From the NCBI GenBank assembly GCA_024704765.1, contig JAKMXF010000111.1:1318619-1382618 (forward strand): a stretch of 64,000 nt of DNA. Reading direction: 5' to 3'. Position numbers and translations under genes: made by a program. Origin of the DNA: Oopsacas minuta. Its lineage: Eukaryota > Porifera > Hexactinellida > Lyssacinosida > Leucopsacidae. Positions 50,001 through 56,478 of the stretch are shown piece by piece (positions within the stretch are counted from its first letter, which is position 1; each line of letters starts with the position of its first letter). The notes under the pieces were generated by a model. The model searched no databases and had not been told where the DNA came from. It saw nothing but the letters and a program-made list of their open reading frames with translations.

Positions 50001-52310
50001 GATATAGATATCACTGTGAAAGTAGTATTGTCACCTTCTGACAATCTGCCTCTATTATTCAGCCCTTTGTAAAATTTCAATTATTTTGACTAATCTATGT
50101 GGTGTTTATCATAAAAGAGGGTTAGTTGCCCTTGTTTCACCTGTGTATTCATGTGAATTATCACAGCTATATATTATTATGCTATGTTACGTATTTATTT
50201 CCTATATTTCTTCATTCGACATATTATTGCATTAATCAGGATCATATAAATTATATAATATCCTCATTGACAGCGTTTTCTAGGACACTCTTGAGAGTCT
50301 AAGTCTGAGTCTGAGTGTTTTGACGCGATATCAAGTTGTTGATTGGGATATTTCTGGAATTAGCTAAGAATATTGCTTCAATCTGTAGTAAACATAAATA
50401 CAATTAGTGGGTTTACTCTAGCGTCATTGCAATTGTATGCTCAAAGATCCGGGATACGAAATTTCCGGAACAAAAAATCGGTTACCAAAGGTCTGGATAC
50501 AAAGAAAATGCAAAGTTAATTACATTCAATTGATATACAGTAGACTCTCGTTAATACATACACCAGGGGCTGCCGAAATTCGTACACCTTATCCTGAGTA
50601 ATTTACATTGAAAATGCATCGAAGGGGACTGATAAAGTGTACAATGTTTGTACTCCTTATCCGGAGTTCCGCCTTAACCATGTTCGTATTAACGAGACTC
50701 TACTGTACAATGCTGTCGGCACAGATTGTACTTGCAACTTAACATTGTTACTTCAAATCGCCAAGTTTATCTTAAAAGAATACGTACGCAAAGTGGCAAA
50801 AACCTTTAAATGTGTATTTACGAATTGCGCGAATACAGTCTCGTTAATACGAACACGATTAAGGAGTACAAATTTGTACACCTTATCAGTCCCCTTCGAT
50901 GCCTTTTCAATGTAAATTACTTCGGATGATGAGTACGAATTTTTTGGTAGTCCCCTGGTGTACGTATTAACGAGAGTCTATTGTATGCTGCGAGGCAAGG
51001 TAATGAGCAAAATATCTAAAAGTACAATTTTGCCGACAACATTCTATATCAATTGAATATATTCAACCTTGTACTATTAATAATGGGATACGGACACTTC
51101 ACTACATTGTTAGTGTGGCTTTCTAAAGATGCCATATCACTCATGGCATGATTTACCAGTTGTATTTATTACACATTAAAGCTTCGAGAATGAGACTCTT
51201 ACGAAGCATGCATTGCTTGCTTGTCCTACGCGGCTGCGATAACCATTCATGTCCACCTAGGCGCTACCATGCCATGAGTGACGCGACGCAAAAGCTTCTC
51301 ACTATGCTACAGTACAGTACAAATAATACACATAATATAATCAGCAATTAGAAGCAATATTCTTAATCTCTTCCAGTTGGACTAATGCATACTACACAAT
51401 TCGTACAGATGCATTTCCCCCTTTGTAATTATGTTATGTTGTTTCATGCTTCCAGCGCGCCGCGGGGTGAACAATAGTGCAATTTTAATGTATTTCTTTT
51501 GGATTATTTTGCCTCTCTGTTTCTTGTACTCTTTCATGCGTCAAGTCTCAAAAATTCCCGATTTCGAATGGAATTTTAATTGGTCAAAGTGATTAAATAT
51601 TGTTATTTGTTGGGTTGTTATACTTACATTATTGATATTTGTTGTCACTAGACTACATAGACTAATTCCATGAACGTGAAGAATTAGAATTTCATCTTCA
51701 AAGAATATAATGGTTTTCTGATTGAATCGGCATTTTGGGGGGAAAAAACCCGATTCTATTGGGTTGGTCTATTATTACATCCTCTGATACAATATTCACT
51801 TAGGGCCATCTCGCAGAGGAGACTTGGAAATTCTCGGATATGTACTGGTTCAGTGGGCGTGTGGAGTTCTACCCTGGGAGAGTAAGATTACTAATAAAGA
51901 AGTCGTAGCACAGGAGAAAGAGAAGTGAGTAATCTAGCATATTTAATAGTTTCTATTACTTTGAGAGAATTACCTAATGAGATTTCTTTAATTTGAATTT
52001 GCGAACACTTATATCCCTATTTGTTAGGTTTATGAAGAGTCCAGAATTACATCTAAAAAAACTTTTCCCCTCTGGAGGTACTCCATCTTGCTTGCTAGGA
52101 TATTTCTTACAAATATCAAAGCTCGGATATCTACAACAGCCTGATTATGACAAGCTAAGAAACTTATTTTTGAAAGAACTCACAAACCTTAAGATTAACC
52201 CTAGGTCTACATCACATCTAGATTGGCTGCAATCAGCTACACCTGCTAAGCGTAAGAGTCAGTCTGGGCTTATAGAGATGTCTCCTATAGGGAAATCTGC
52301 AGGTATGTAG
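35033..52310 (+). CDS. VRK-family Ser/Thr kinase, at least eight exons, with a P450 cluster in one intron
   Basis: Exons: 35033-35195, 35267-35319, 35640-35709, 37399-37598, 38180-38278, 38353-38485, 51804-51924 and 52028-52302. Phases agree at each junction, with one small uncertainty at 37598/38180. The sequence is VRK throughout: a Gly-rich loop ([11 protein letters not shown]), [32 protein letters not shown], catalytic loop [12 protein letters not shown], metal motif [12 protein letters not shown] and [16 protein letters not shown]. It then jumps 13.3 kb to [20 protein letters not shown] and GVLPWESK. The jump is in phase (C|GG CCA) and exactly fills the kinase fold. VRKs are nuclear kinases of BAF and histones in mitosis. 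The ADIK Asp and DYG Asp are present, so it looks active. If the last donor (52302) is unused, the protein ends at 52310; otherwise it continues into 54677-55553. Confidence 0.92.
35339..35576. repeat. Inverted-repeat element in VRK intron 2
   Basis: The left end agttgcacacgggcttcggg is answered on the right by cggcccacgtgcaact, a short terminal inversion with hAT-like character. There is no coding content, and no clean target duplication could be read. Confidence 0.4.
36309..36860 (-). mobile_element. FLYWCH-MULE transposon remnant in VRK intron 3
   Basis: Minus-strand fragments in the expected order span several frames. First is a FLYWCH zinc-finger end ([16 protein letters not shown], a stop, EHLHSPD), then [12 protein letters not shown]. 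Then comes a frame with [42 protein letters not shown] and [14 protein letters not shown]. The last matches the start of MULE transposases (IFGT...W.ADGTFK..P..FYQ), where the first catalytic Asp lies. The remainder of the transposase is absent. The stops and frame changes make it a dead copy, inserted antisense to VRK. Confidence 0.8.
36956..37337. repeat. Inverted-repeat element (hAT-like ends) in VRK intron 3
   Basis: The left end caaggatggagttggttaac pairs with the right end gttaacggaatccagccctg. Inside, ggttaac and its inverse recur. CAGGGCTGGA-like ends are common on hAT elements. Flanks (ccatagac / catataca) are only partly similar, so target duplication is unproven. Confidence 0.5.
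37780..38000. repeat. Copy of the 13.1/47.5-kb dispersed repeat in VRK intron 4
   Basis: It shares with 47545-47830, in reverse orientation, gattactaaccaaaagc, agtattaccacagaaggcta and gaaatttgaatcacag-like words. It shares caatatgccaaatgtc with 13735. Noncoding. Confidence 0.5.
38486..39502. other. Left part of the 13.3-kb VRK intron
   Basis: About 1 kb from the VRK donor (38486) to the first P450 stop. I see no gene or clear element, apart from an attaagccgagttgactgt phrase near 39222 that resembles one end of the TACAGTAGA-type elements. Confidence 0.5.
39503..41023 (-). CDS. CYP4-clan cytochrome P450, copy 1, intronless
   Basis: 506 codons. It has an N-terminal membrane anchor (about 18-38, [20 protein letters not shown]), a Pro-rich hinge (RLPGPKL), C-helix WKRNR, I-helix AGHDTTGA (about 316-323), K-helix ETMR (about 373-376), FDPSRF and the heme loop [10 protein letters not shown] with the ligand Cys at about 453. 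The heme loop and following QNFAMSEIK are typical of CYP4-clan enzymes, which hydroxylate fatty acids and other lipids in the ER. It is unique among the copies in its start ([12 protein letters not shown]), FSMF where the others have FSIF, and an extra C-terminal Trp. Upstream identity with copies 2 and 4 covers only about 35 bases, so its promoter differs. It lies inside the VRK intron, antisense to VRK. Confidence 0.95.
   Translation of the reverse strand: MLNTVTKYLYDQTSLYSLCWILLLSYGLYLLAKLFRFVTRYSYIRWRLPGPKLDHPIFGMKVARIDRKYLAKLENTIKDYPRFGRMIYGSIFSIMVTGPEVAQQIFNQVESKDKTFVYMVTPWLGNGLVFSEGAIWKRNRKLLTPTFYYQSLINFVKIMNKSSDRMIEVINRDSNGKDPIEFVPLIHNMTLEVILNCICSKGSDLQLNIDTNSREMTYVEGLEKIRQGMEERFSSFFSMFDIIFYRKNVGKEFARGAKMTKQYIVSLIQEREENPREESDKSDYDMLDLLTRSRDEEGNGLTQKEIIDELNTFVFAGHDTTGAASSFVFYHLAKYPELQEKCREEVLSVMGGRDEIEWKDIAKFTYLTCFIKETMRLYPPVMFISKMLNKPFTIDGHKIPANVSLDISPSLIHKNAKHWPDPDKFDPSRFNGENIEKHHPYAFIPFSAGSRNCIGQNFAMSEIKIITAKLLKKFQVSLQDGYDIDITVKVILSPSDNLPLVFRPLW
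41627..41835 (+). promoter_or_regulatory. Promoter region of P450 copy 2, duplicated upstream of copy 4
   Basis: These 209 bases match 48346-48554 with almost no difference, and both end at the ATG. A TATA-like tataaaag lies at 41782-41789, 47 bases from box end to ATG. Preserved spacing suggests both copies carry the same core promoter. Confidence 0.65.
41836..43353 (+). CDS. CYP4-clan cytochrome P450, copy 2, intronless
   Basis: 505 codons with all P450 motifs: membrane anchor, [23 protein letters not shown] and [10 protein letters not shown]. It is the most divergent copy, but only in patches: [12 protein letters not shown] near residue 60, KKSTFNYMM in the B-C loop, GILVSKML after the K-helix, [14 protein letters not shown], and YKVTIVLSP at the C-terminus. 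The stretch from WKRNR to ETMR equals the other copies. It faces copy 1 head to head across about 0.8 kb and copy 3 tail to tail across an imperfect palindrome. Its promoter (41627-41835) is shared with copy 4. Confidence 0.95.
   Translation: MLNTVAEYLYDQTSLYSLCWILLLSYGLYLLAKLFRFVTRYSYIRWRLPGPKLDHPIFGMKYIKIDKKSLTNLENTIKDYPRFGRMIYGSIFSIMVTGPEVAQQIFNQVESKKSTFNYMMTPWLGNGLVLSEGAIWKRNRKLLTPTFYYQSLINFVKIMNKSSDRMIEVINRDSNGKDPIEFVPLIHNMTLEVILNCICSKGSDLQLNIDTNSREMTYVEGLEKIRQGMEERFSSFFSIFDIIFYRKNVGKEFARGAKMTKQYIVSLIQEREENPREESDKSDYDMLDLLTRSRDEEGNGLTQKEIIDELNTFVFAGHDTTGAASSFVFYHLAKYPELQEKCREEVLSVMGGRDEIEWKDIAKFTYLTCFIKETMRLYPPGILVSKMLNKPFTIDGYKIPANVSFDNWIYFIHRNAKHWPDPDKFDPSRFNDENIEKHHPYAFIPFSAGSRNCIGQNFAMSEIKIITARLIKNFQVSLQDGYDIDYKVTIVLSPSDNLPLVFRPL
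43354..45084. repeat. Imperfect palindrome between P450 copies 2 and 3
   Basis: The sequence after the copy-2 stop reappears in reverse complement after the copy-3 stop. On the left: cttttatgataataaacggg, then ttattctattaatcgggatt, then gtaaaagccctcaa and gagtccaa. On the right: gagggctttcacattttgtt, aatcccgattaatagaat (with cccgtttattataaaa) and gactcgg. The arms are more diverged than the P450 coding regions they flank. The centre (about 44150-44300) repeats atgaaatgagcaa words. This shows the pair arose by inverted duplication that included the 3' flank. Confidence 0.7.
45085..46572 (-). pseudogene. CYP4-clan cytochrome P450, copy 3, start and promoter lost
   Basis: The frame is open from a TAA at 46573-46575 to its normal stop at 45085. 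It contains [23 protein letters not shown] and [10 protein letters not shown] unbroken. Homology to the other copies ends abruptly in the codons for SLCWILLL (about 46553), inside the membrane anchor. The sequence before that is unrelated and has no in-frame ATG. The first ATG (46491, giving MTRYSYIRW) is a Val-to-Met change and would yield 468 residues without an anchor. One Gly near the start is Cys (PRFCRMIY). It is either a 5'-truncated pseudogene, a soluble variant, or a gene with a new upstream exon. Confidence 0.8.
47545..47995. repeat. Dispersed repeat, about 450 bp
   Basis: The left part (tagccttctgtggtgatact, gcttttggttagtaatc) matches 37890-37960 reversed. The right part (gaaattttcgtcca-like region, ccgagccaggcc, ggtcttccaggttcttcaat) matches 13137-13320 reversed. 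Three copies in one window indicate a repeated family. No coding content is seen. Confidence 0.6.
48022..48145. mobile_element. hAT-type MITE with 8-bp target duplication
   Basis: This 124-bp element starts cagtggttctcaacc and ends ggttgagaaccagtg, inverted except for two bases near the tip. It is flanked by a perfect 8-bp direct repeat, gtatagat, at 48014-48021 and 48146-48153. CAGTGGTTCTCAACC-like ends with 8-bp duplications are a hAT hallmark. The interior repeats ggtccgcgg in both orientations. No transposase is present. Confidence 0.85.
48346..48554 (+). promoter_or_regulatory. Promoter region of P450 copy 4, duplicate of copy 2's
   Basis: This region is nearly identical to 41627-41835, including tataaaag at 48501-48508 and the same spacing to the ATG. 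Homology begins sharply at attactaattag, marking the duplication boundary. Confidence 0.65.
48555..50072 (+). CDS. CYP4-clan cytochrome P450, copy 4, intronless
   Basis: 505 codons with anchor, [23 protein letters not shown] and [10 protein letters not shown]. It is a mosaic. The first ~60 codons and promoter match copy 2. The [12 protein letters not shown] and NKTFVYMM blocks match copy 3 (and nearly copy 1). The segment after the K-helix ([15 protein letters not shown]) follows copies 1 and 3 but then reads [11 protein letters not shown] alone. The C-terminus ([15 protein letters not shown]) is its own. Expected to be an ER monooxygenase like its sisters. It is the last P450 before the VRK gene resumes at 51.8 kb. 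Confidence 0.95.
   Translation: MLNTVAEYLYDQTSLYSLCWILLLSYGLYLLAKLFRFVTRYSYIRWRLPGPKLDHPIFGMKVARIDRKSLAKLENTIKDYPRFGRMIYGPIFSIMVTGPEVAQQIFNQVESKNKTFVYMMTPWLGNGLVFSEGTIWKRNRKLLTPTFYYQSLINFVKIMNKSSDRMIEVINRDSNGKDPIEFVPLIHNMTLEVILNCICSKGSDLQLNIDTNSREMTYVEGLEKIRQGMEERFSSFFSIFDIIFYRKNVGKEFARGAKMTKQYIVSLIQEREENPREESNKSDYDMLDLLTRSRDEEGNGLTQKEIIDELNTFVFAGHDTTGAASSFVFYHLAKYPELQEKCREEVLSVMGGRDEIEWKDIAKFTYLTCFIKETMRLYPPVMFISKMLNKPFTIDGHKIPANVSLDISIGLIHRNASHWPDPDKFDPSRFKDENIEKHHPYAFIPFSAGSRNCIGQNFAMSEIKIITARLLKKFQVSLQDGYDIDITVKVVLSPSDNLPLLFSPL
50073..50535. other. P450 copy 4 downstream flank in the VRK intron
   Basis: About 460 bases after the copy-4 stop. No gene seen. It shows no obvious similarity to the flanks of copies 1-3, so the duplicated unit ended near the stop codon here. 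Confidence 0.45.
50536..50985. mobile_element. Two inverted TACAGTAGA-type elements forming a composite palindrome
   Basis: The left element, 50536-50706, begins tacagtagactctcgttaat and ends attaacgagactctactgta. The right element, about 50836-50985, begins acagtctcgttaatacgaac and ends attaacgagagtctattgta. Their interiors (ccaggggctgccgaaatt versus ttggtagtcccctgg; tcgaaggggactgataa versus its inverse) show opposite orientations. About 130 bases of other sequence separate them. Tc1/mariner-like non-autonomous elements are likely. Confidence 0.75.
50986..51803. other. Right end of the 13.3-kb VRK intron
   Basis: No gene recognised. It contains gcatgcattgc-like short words and ends at the VRK acceptor (cacttag, 51797-51803). 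Confidence 0.5.
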
Positions 52311-52794
52311 TACATAATTTCTTTGAGTAACAGGATGCTGGTTAGAAAACTGCTGTTTGCCGATGAAGTATGGGGTTGGCATTTTAACTGCGTAACGTAA
52401 TCGTGGACCATCTCCACACAAGTTCTATATAAAATGACCTACAGCGAGTAATATAGCCTTATAATCACGCATGCTATTGATTTATTGCTTTTCCTTTCAA
52501 ATGATTACCTCTACTACTTACGTACTAGCGCCCTCTCCTGAGAATACGTCCCGAGTGTTGCACTGATTGGCACAAGGTTCGCCACGACACACCCTGCCCT
52601 GATACTAAAAATTAAAAGAATAAGATTGATGTAATTATAATTGACAATGAGAATAAATGACCGATAAGATCATGATAACTCAATAAGCTATTTGCATAAC
52701 TAATTACTAACAATTAGTTGTGCTAGCTCTCAGTAGAGATTACTAATACATTGTACTAAGCTAAAGGTTTGTAATAGAGATCGGGTTGTAGCTA

Positions 52795-54090
52795 TCACTG
52801 TGTCTGGTTCTGACACTCAGGGGGTTTGTCTGGAGTTCTCCCTGGAACAAAATCCGGGTCATTGTCGGAATTGTACTCCCCCTCTCCTTCCCCTGACTCT
52901 ACACTCTCTTCCTGATCCGACTCAACCTGATCTATCTCCCCAGTGAAGTATAGAACTGCTCGAGAGATAACTTTCTCTTTTATTATCTCTCCCAGTGTGA
53001 AGTCTGCTTCAAGTTCGTTCCTAGAATCATCAGACATATCTTCCAGGAAATCCTTTACGACCGGGGGAGTGAAGAACATAAAGAAGCTATCCTGAGGTTC
53101 CACCCTTGTGACGTACTTGGGTGAGGCAACCTTCTTGTCCTTCGTTCTACGTCTGATATGTCTCCGCGTCACGTTTTTGCCTTTGTTCCAATGTATCTCG
53201 CAACCTTTGCAGTTAACAATCTCAGGGCCTGTAAAACCGAACGGTTCTTCCGGGTCTACTTCACATTTCACATTGTACTGCTTAGTGAGAACTTTGTCAG
53301 TAAAGTATTCGTTATCTGCGAAGTAAAACTCAATTGTGAAGTCTAATCCGTCATGGTTGGGATAAATCATCTTGATATCTTGTAGTGATGCGAGGATAGC
53401 TATGTCATGAGTGAAAATATTAGTCTCTAACATGTCTACGTTCTGAAGAACTGTCAACCAAAAGTTAGGTATCCCTCTTGTATCCTCCTCTTTGCTGGCC
53501 TCTGCCCCCTTTTCATCTCCGATAGAGAGCTCCTTCACGCCTTCACTAATCGTCCCTGATTCTGTCTCCATATTCCCTCCTTTCCCTTCTTCAGGGATAG
53601 CTTCCAATTCCTCCGTCTCATCAGCACCAAACTCTTTGTCTTCGTCCGAGGGCTCCATCACCCCTAGTACCACAGCTGACCGCCTCTGAAATACCTCATC
53701 GAATTTGCTCCTGTACTCATTCTCTAGGGTACAAATCTTACGCATGAACTCTGCTTCCAACTGGAAGTACTCCAGCTGGTACTTCCTCAGAGCTCGTACC
53801 CTAGCCTTCACGGAGTCAGGAAGAGACTCTAGATACCCGGAGCTACAGCCTAGCATTGAGGCCATTTTAGCTTGTAAAGAAGCAAGGAATTTGGGATCCT
53901 TGAGTAACCCATCTGTAACAGCTTGTGGGTCTAATATATTGGTGATTGTATCTGTGTCTTGTGTAGGTGTTACAGGAGCTGCAGGTTGAGCTGTAGCCTC
54001 TGCTTCTGAGGTTGTAGAGTCAGGACACTGGTTGTCGTTCTCAGACATCTTATAGGGTATAGCTGAGGTTAGCAATGTTGTAATAACCAT
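52795..54090 (-). CDS. NAP1-like nucleosome assembly protein, intronless
   Basis: 431 codons from the first ATG; an ATG 14 codons later (54048, MSENDNQCPD) looks more natural and gives 417 residues, close to NAP1L1 (391). Family features run in order: a long helix region (RVRALRKYQLEYFQLEAEF), GIPNFWLTVLQNVDMLE, DYNHDGLDFTIEFYF-like strand region with NEYFTDKVLTKQY, GPEIVNCKGCEIHWNKGKN, DSFFMFFTPP, SRAVLYFTGE and an acidic tail. NAP1 shuttles H2A-H2B between cytoplasm and nucleus and assists nucleosome assembly. It lies antisense between VRK kinase exons and the possible VRK tail exons, with a short tandem repeat just upstream of its start. Confidence 0.93.
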   Translation of the reverse strand: MVITTLLTSAIPYKMSENDNQCPDSTTSEAEATAQPAAPVTPTQDTDTITNILDPQAVTDGLLKDPKFLASLQAKMASMLGCSSGYLESLPDSVKARVRALRKYQLEYFQLEAEFMRKICTLENEYRSKFDEVFQRRSAVVLGVMEPSDEDKEFGADETEELEAIPEEGKGGNMETESGTISEGVKELSIGDEKGAEASKEEDTRGIPNFWLTVLQNVDMLETNIFTHDIAILASLQDIKMIYPNHDGLDFTIEFYFADNEYFTDKVLTKQYNVKCEVDPEEPFGFTGPEIVNCKGCEIHWNKGKNVTRRHIRRRTKDKKVASPKYVTRVEPQDSFFMFFTPPVVKDFLEDMSDDSRNELEADFTLGEIIKEKVISRAVLYFTGEIDQVESDQEESVESGEGEGEYNSDNDPDFVPGRTPDKPPECQNQTQ

Positions 54091-54108
54091 TCATGAATAG
54101 CAGAAATG

Positions 54109-54167
54109 TACTAGTATAGTACTAGCATAGTATAGTACTAGCATAGTACTAGTATAGTACTAGTATT
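54109..54167. repeat. Short tandem repeat, 11-bp unit TACTAGTATAG / TACTAGCATAG
   Basis: About five copies of an 11-bp unit, two variants alternating, with one 5-base interruption (tatag). It lies just upstream of the NAP1-like start, so it is in that gene's promoter or 5' leader. Confidence 0.85.
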
Positions 54168-54676
54168 TTATTGACGGCTTCGTTAATTCAAAAATATGAA
54201 AATTAGAATTTACTTTGTCAAATATTTCGTGCTGAATTAATTTATGATTATAAATAAAATGTTAAAAAATAGGTAAGTAGTTGGATAATAATTTTGTTTA
54301 CATAAGTTATGTAAACAGCTACACTTTTCGAATAAATTAATAATTCAGCATTGCTATTATTTGAGCATTCAAAATAATATTTACATCATCAAATTCGAGC
54401 TGAAAACAGCTAGAATTTGGCTGTTTTAAAATACAAAATAAATATCGGAAGGTACATTTAAGCGCTATGTTTCTATAATAATTTTTACAGAATATTTTTC
54501 AAGAATGTCTCTCAAATTTATGTAATATAATTGGAAGGCAAGTAGAAATATGAATTTTTTAATAGCTGTTAACAGCAACAATTTTTCGTGGGTTGTTAAC
54601 AGCTAAGCTGTTTCATCCCTGTACACAACACGTATCTATTGATACAGGTTATCATCACTTGTCATACTATACATAG

Positions 54677-55553
54677 ATATGCCGCGAAGAGTAAGTAAAA
54701 GAGTAACAAAGAGATCTTCCGACTCACAAACATCTGAAGAGTCTACTCCAAAGAAAACTAAAGTAACTCCCTCTCCAAGACGTAGGAAAGCAGTATCTAA
54801 GAAAATCACGAGATTGTCTCCTCGTATTAACAAACTATCAACTTCTCCTAGCAAGACTCTACTGGAAAAGAGGAGAGCGGTCAGTTACTGATTCTAACAG
54901 AAAATATTTGTTCTTTGAATACAACTATGTTACTTGACAATTTCAATAATTTGTGTTAAGGAAAACTATTTTGGATAATTATTATTCCAAATATGCAACC
55001 ATTTTTCATTAAATAACCTAAAAGTAGGTTAAATCCTACACACATGTCTACCTAGGCTAGAGAGGAACATCTGGAAACACCTAGCCCACTGAGCAAGAGA
55101 ACACCACCTAATGATGATTTGGATATATCATTAGACTATATAACACCCAAGAAGAGGAATAAGTATGAAAAACTGAATGACGTATTTAATTTCAGATATG
55201 AAGACAAAGTTGTTGTACCATCCTCTCCTATACTACCCTCTCTACCTGTCTTTAAAAAGTTTTCTCCCAGCCCATCCCTCCCACTACCGTTAGGACAACC
55301 TACTGATGCAATGCGAGCAGTGGCTACAAACGCCGAGCTGAGGAGAGGAAGAGGAAGAAATAAGAAGAAACATATAGTACAAGTACCAGATGATGATGAT
55401 GATGATGATGAGTTAGAAATTATTTCTATTGTTAAAACACCTAAAGCAAAGACTGCTAAGAGAAAAACAACCAGTAATGACCCTCTATCTAACCCTACAT
55501 CTGAGATGATTAAAGTTATGCACAGTCAGGGTATAGGCAGGAGGAAGAAATAA
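54677..55553 (+). CDS. Basic Ser/Pro-rich nuclear-type protein: C-terminal tail of VRK, or a separate small gene
   Basis: Two exons, 54677-54879 and 55056-55553, join in phase 0 (GCG|GTCAGT ... CTAG|GCT). They encode about 232 residues, very rich in Lys, Arg, Ser and Pro. Features include PRRVSKRVTKRSS, several SP/TP sites (VTPSPRRRK, LSPR, ITPKK), an Asp run (DDDDDDDE) and a terminal GIGRRKK. No domain is recognised. Two readings fit. The first exon starts right at an ATG (54679), so it may be its own gene. But the acceptor at 54675-54676 also completes, in phase, the donor ending the last VRK exon (G|AT ATG). That would make a ~604-residue VRK with a long basic tail, as in insect VRK (NHK-1). 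Confidence 0.6.
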
Positions 55554-56478
55554 TTATGTCTGCGACAAATCACTTAGCTATTTATCAAAAGCTTAGGGTT
55601 ACTCATTCTCTTATTGTAGTGAAAATCTGCTAACACGCCTGTTTGTACGATTAAATAAGATAAATTTAGTGAATGTTTATTCTCTCACACAATAAGTATA
55701 TTGTGATACTATTGTTTGAACAAATAACAAACTCTGCAGATTATTTACTTATATTTAATTTTGGGAACAAAGATATGCAAACCGTTTGAGATAAGGGTTA
55801 TAAGGAGGAACCTAGGGGCTGTAGAGCATACTTTGGACCCCGACATCTCAAATAGATGTTACTTTCCCGAGAAGGTAGAGAGTATGATAGATAGAATAAT
55901 AAAAATATATTTCTTAAATAGATCAATCAACCAATACATAAACCGATTATGAAATTTAGAATAATCTTACATTACAGAAGTAGAATATCAATCATTATTA
56001 GAATATGCTTGTTCTGAAACTGTAATACAGTAGCAAATAATACTATTTCTTTCGGTAGAAACACTACTAGACACTTACTAGTGAATAATGTAGTATTGTT
56101 GCCTCCATAGCTTGCTTATAGCCATAGAGCTAATACAAATTAATGTGTAAACTCACTAGACTGGTCCAGGTTTTGTGGAGTTTAGAGCCTCTGCCTGCTC
56201 TGCAGAGTGCCGACTAATACAATATTTGATAAGATTTAAATTATACAATTAATTAATTAATTATGAGGTAATTAAATGCATATGAGTAATGAGGTTGCTA
56301 ACTATTTATAAATTCATAATTGGAGTAATAGAACTATAAAAAAAAAGGCAACTCAAAACAGGATCTTTGTTAGATACGGAATCTCGCATAGGAATGTGAA
56401 CTATACATGTATATTGAGTATGTCAGGAGTGTGGATTACCTCTCAAGTATAATCTGTTGTATCTGTGAGCTTGATAGA
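55554..56478. other. Spacer between VRK/tail gene and SEC16
   Basis: About 0.9 kb between convergent genes. No gene recognised; a 63-codon frame at 55761-55952 has no familiar content. Confidence 0.5.

Noticed and set aside
50637-50915. 92-codon frame downstream of P450 copy 4
   Set aside because: Lies entirely within the composite MITE and spans both element copies.
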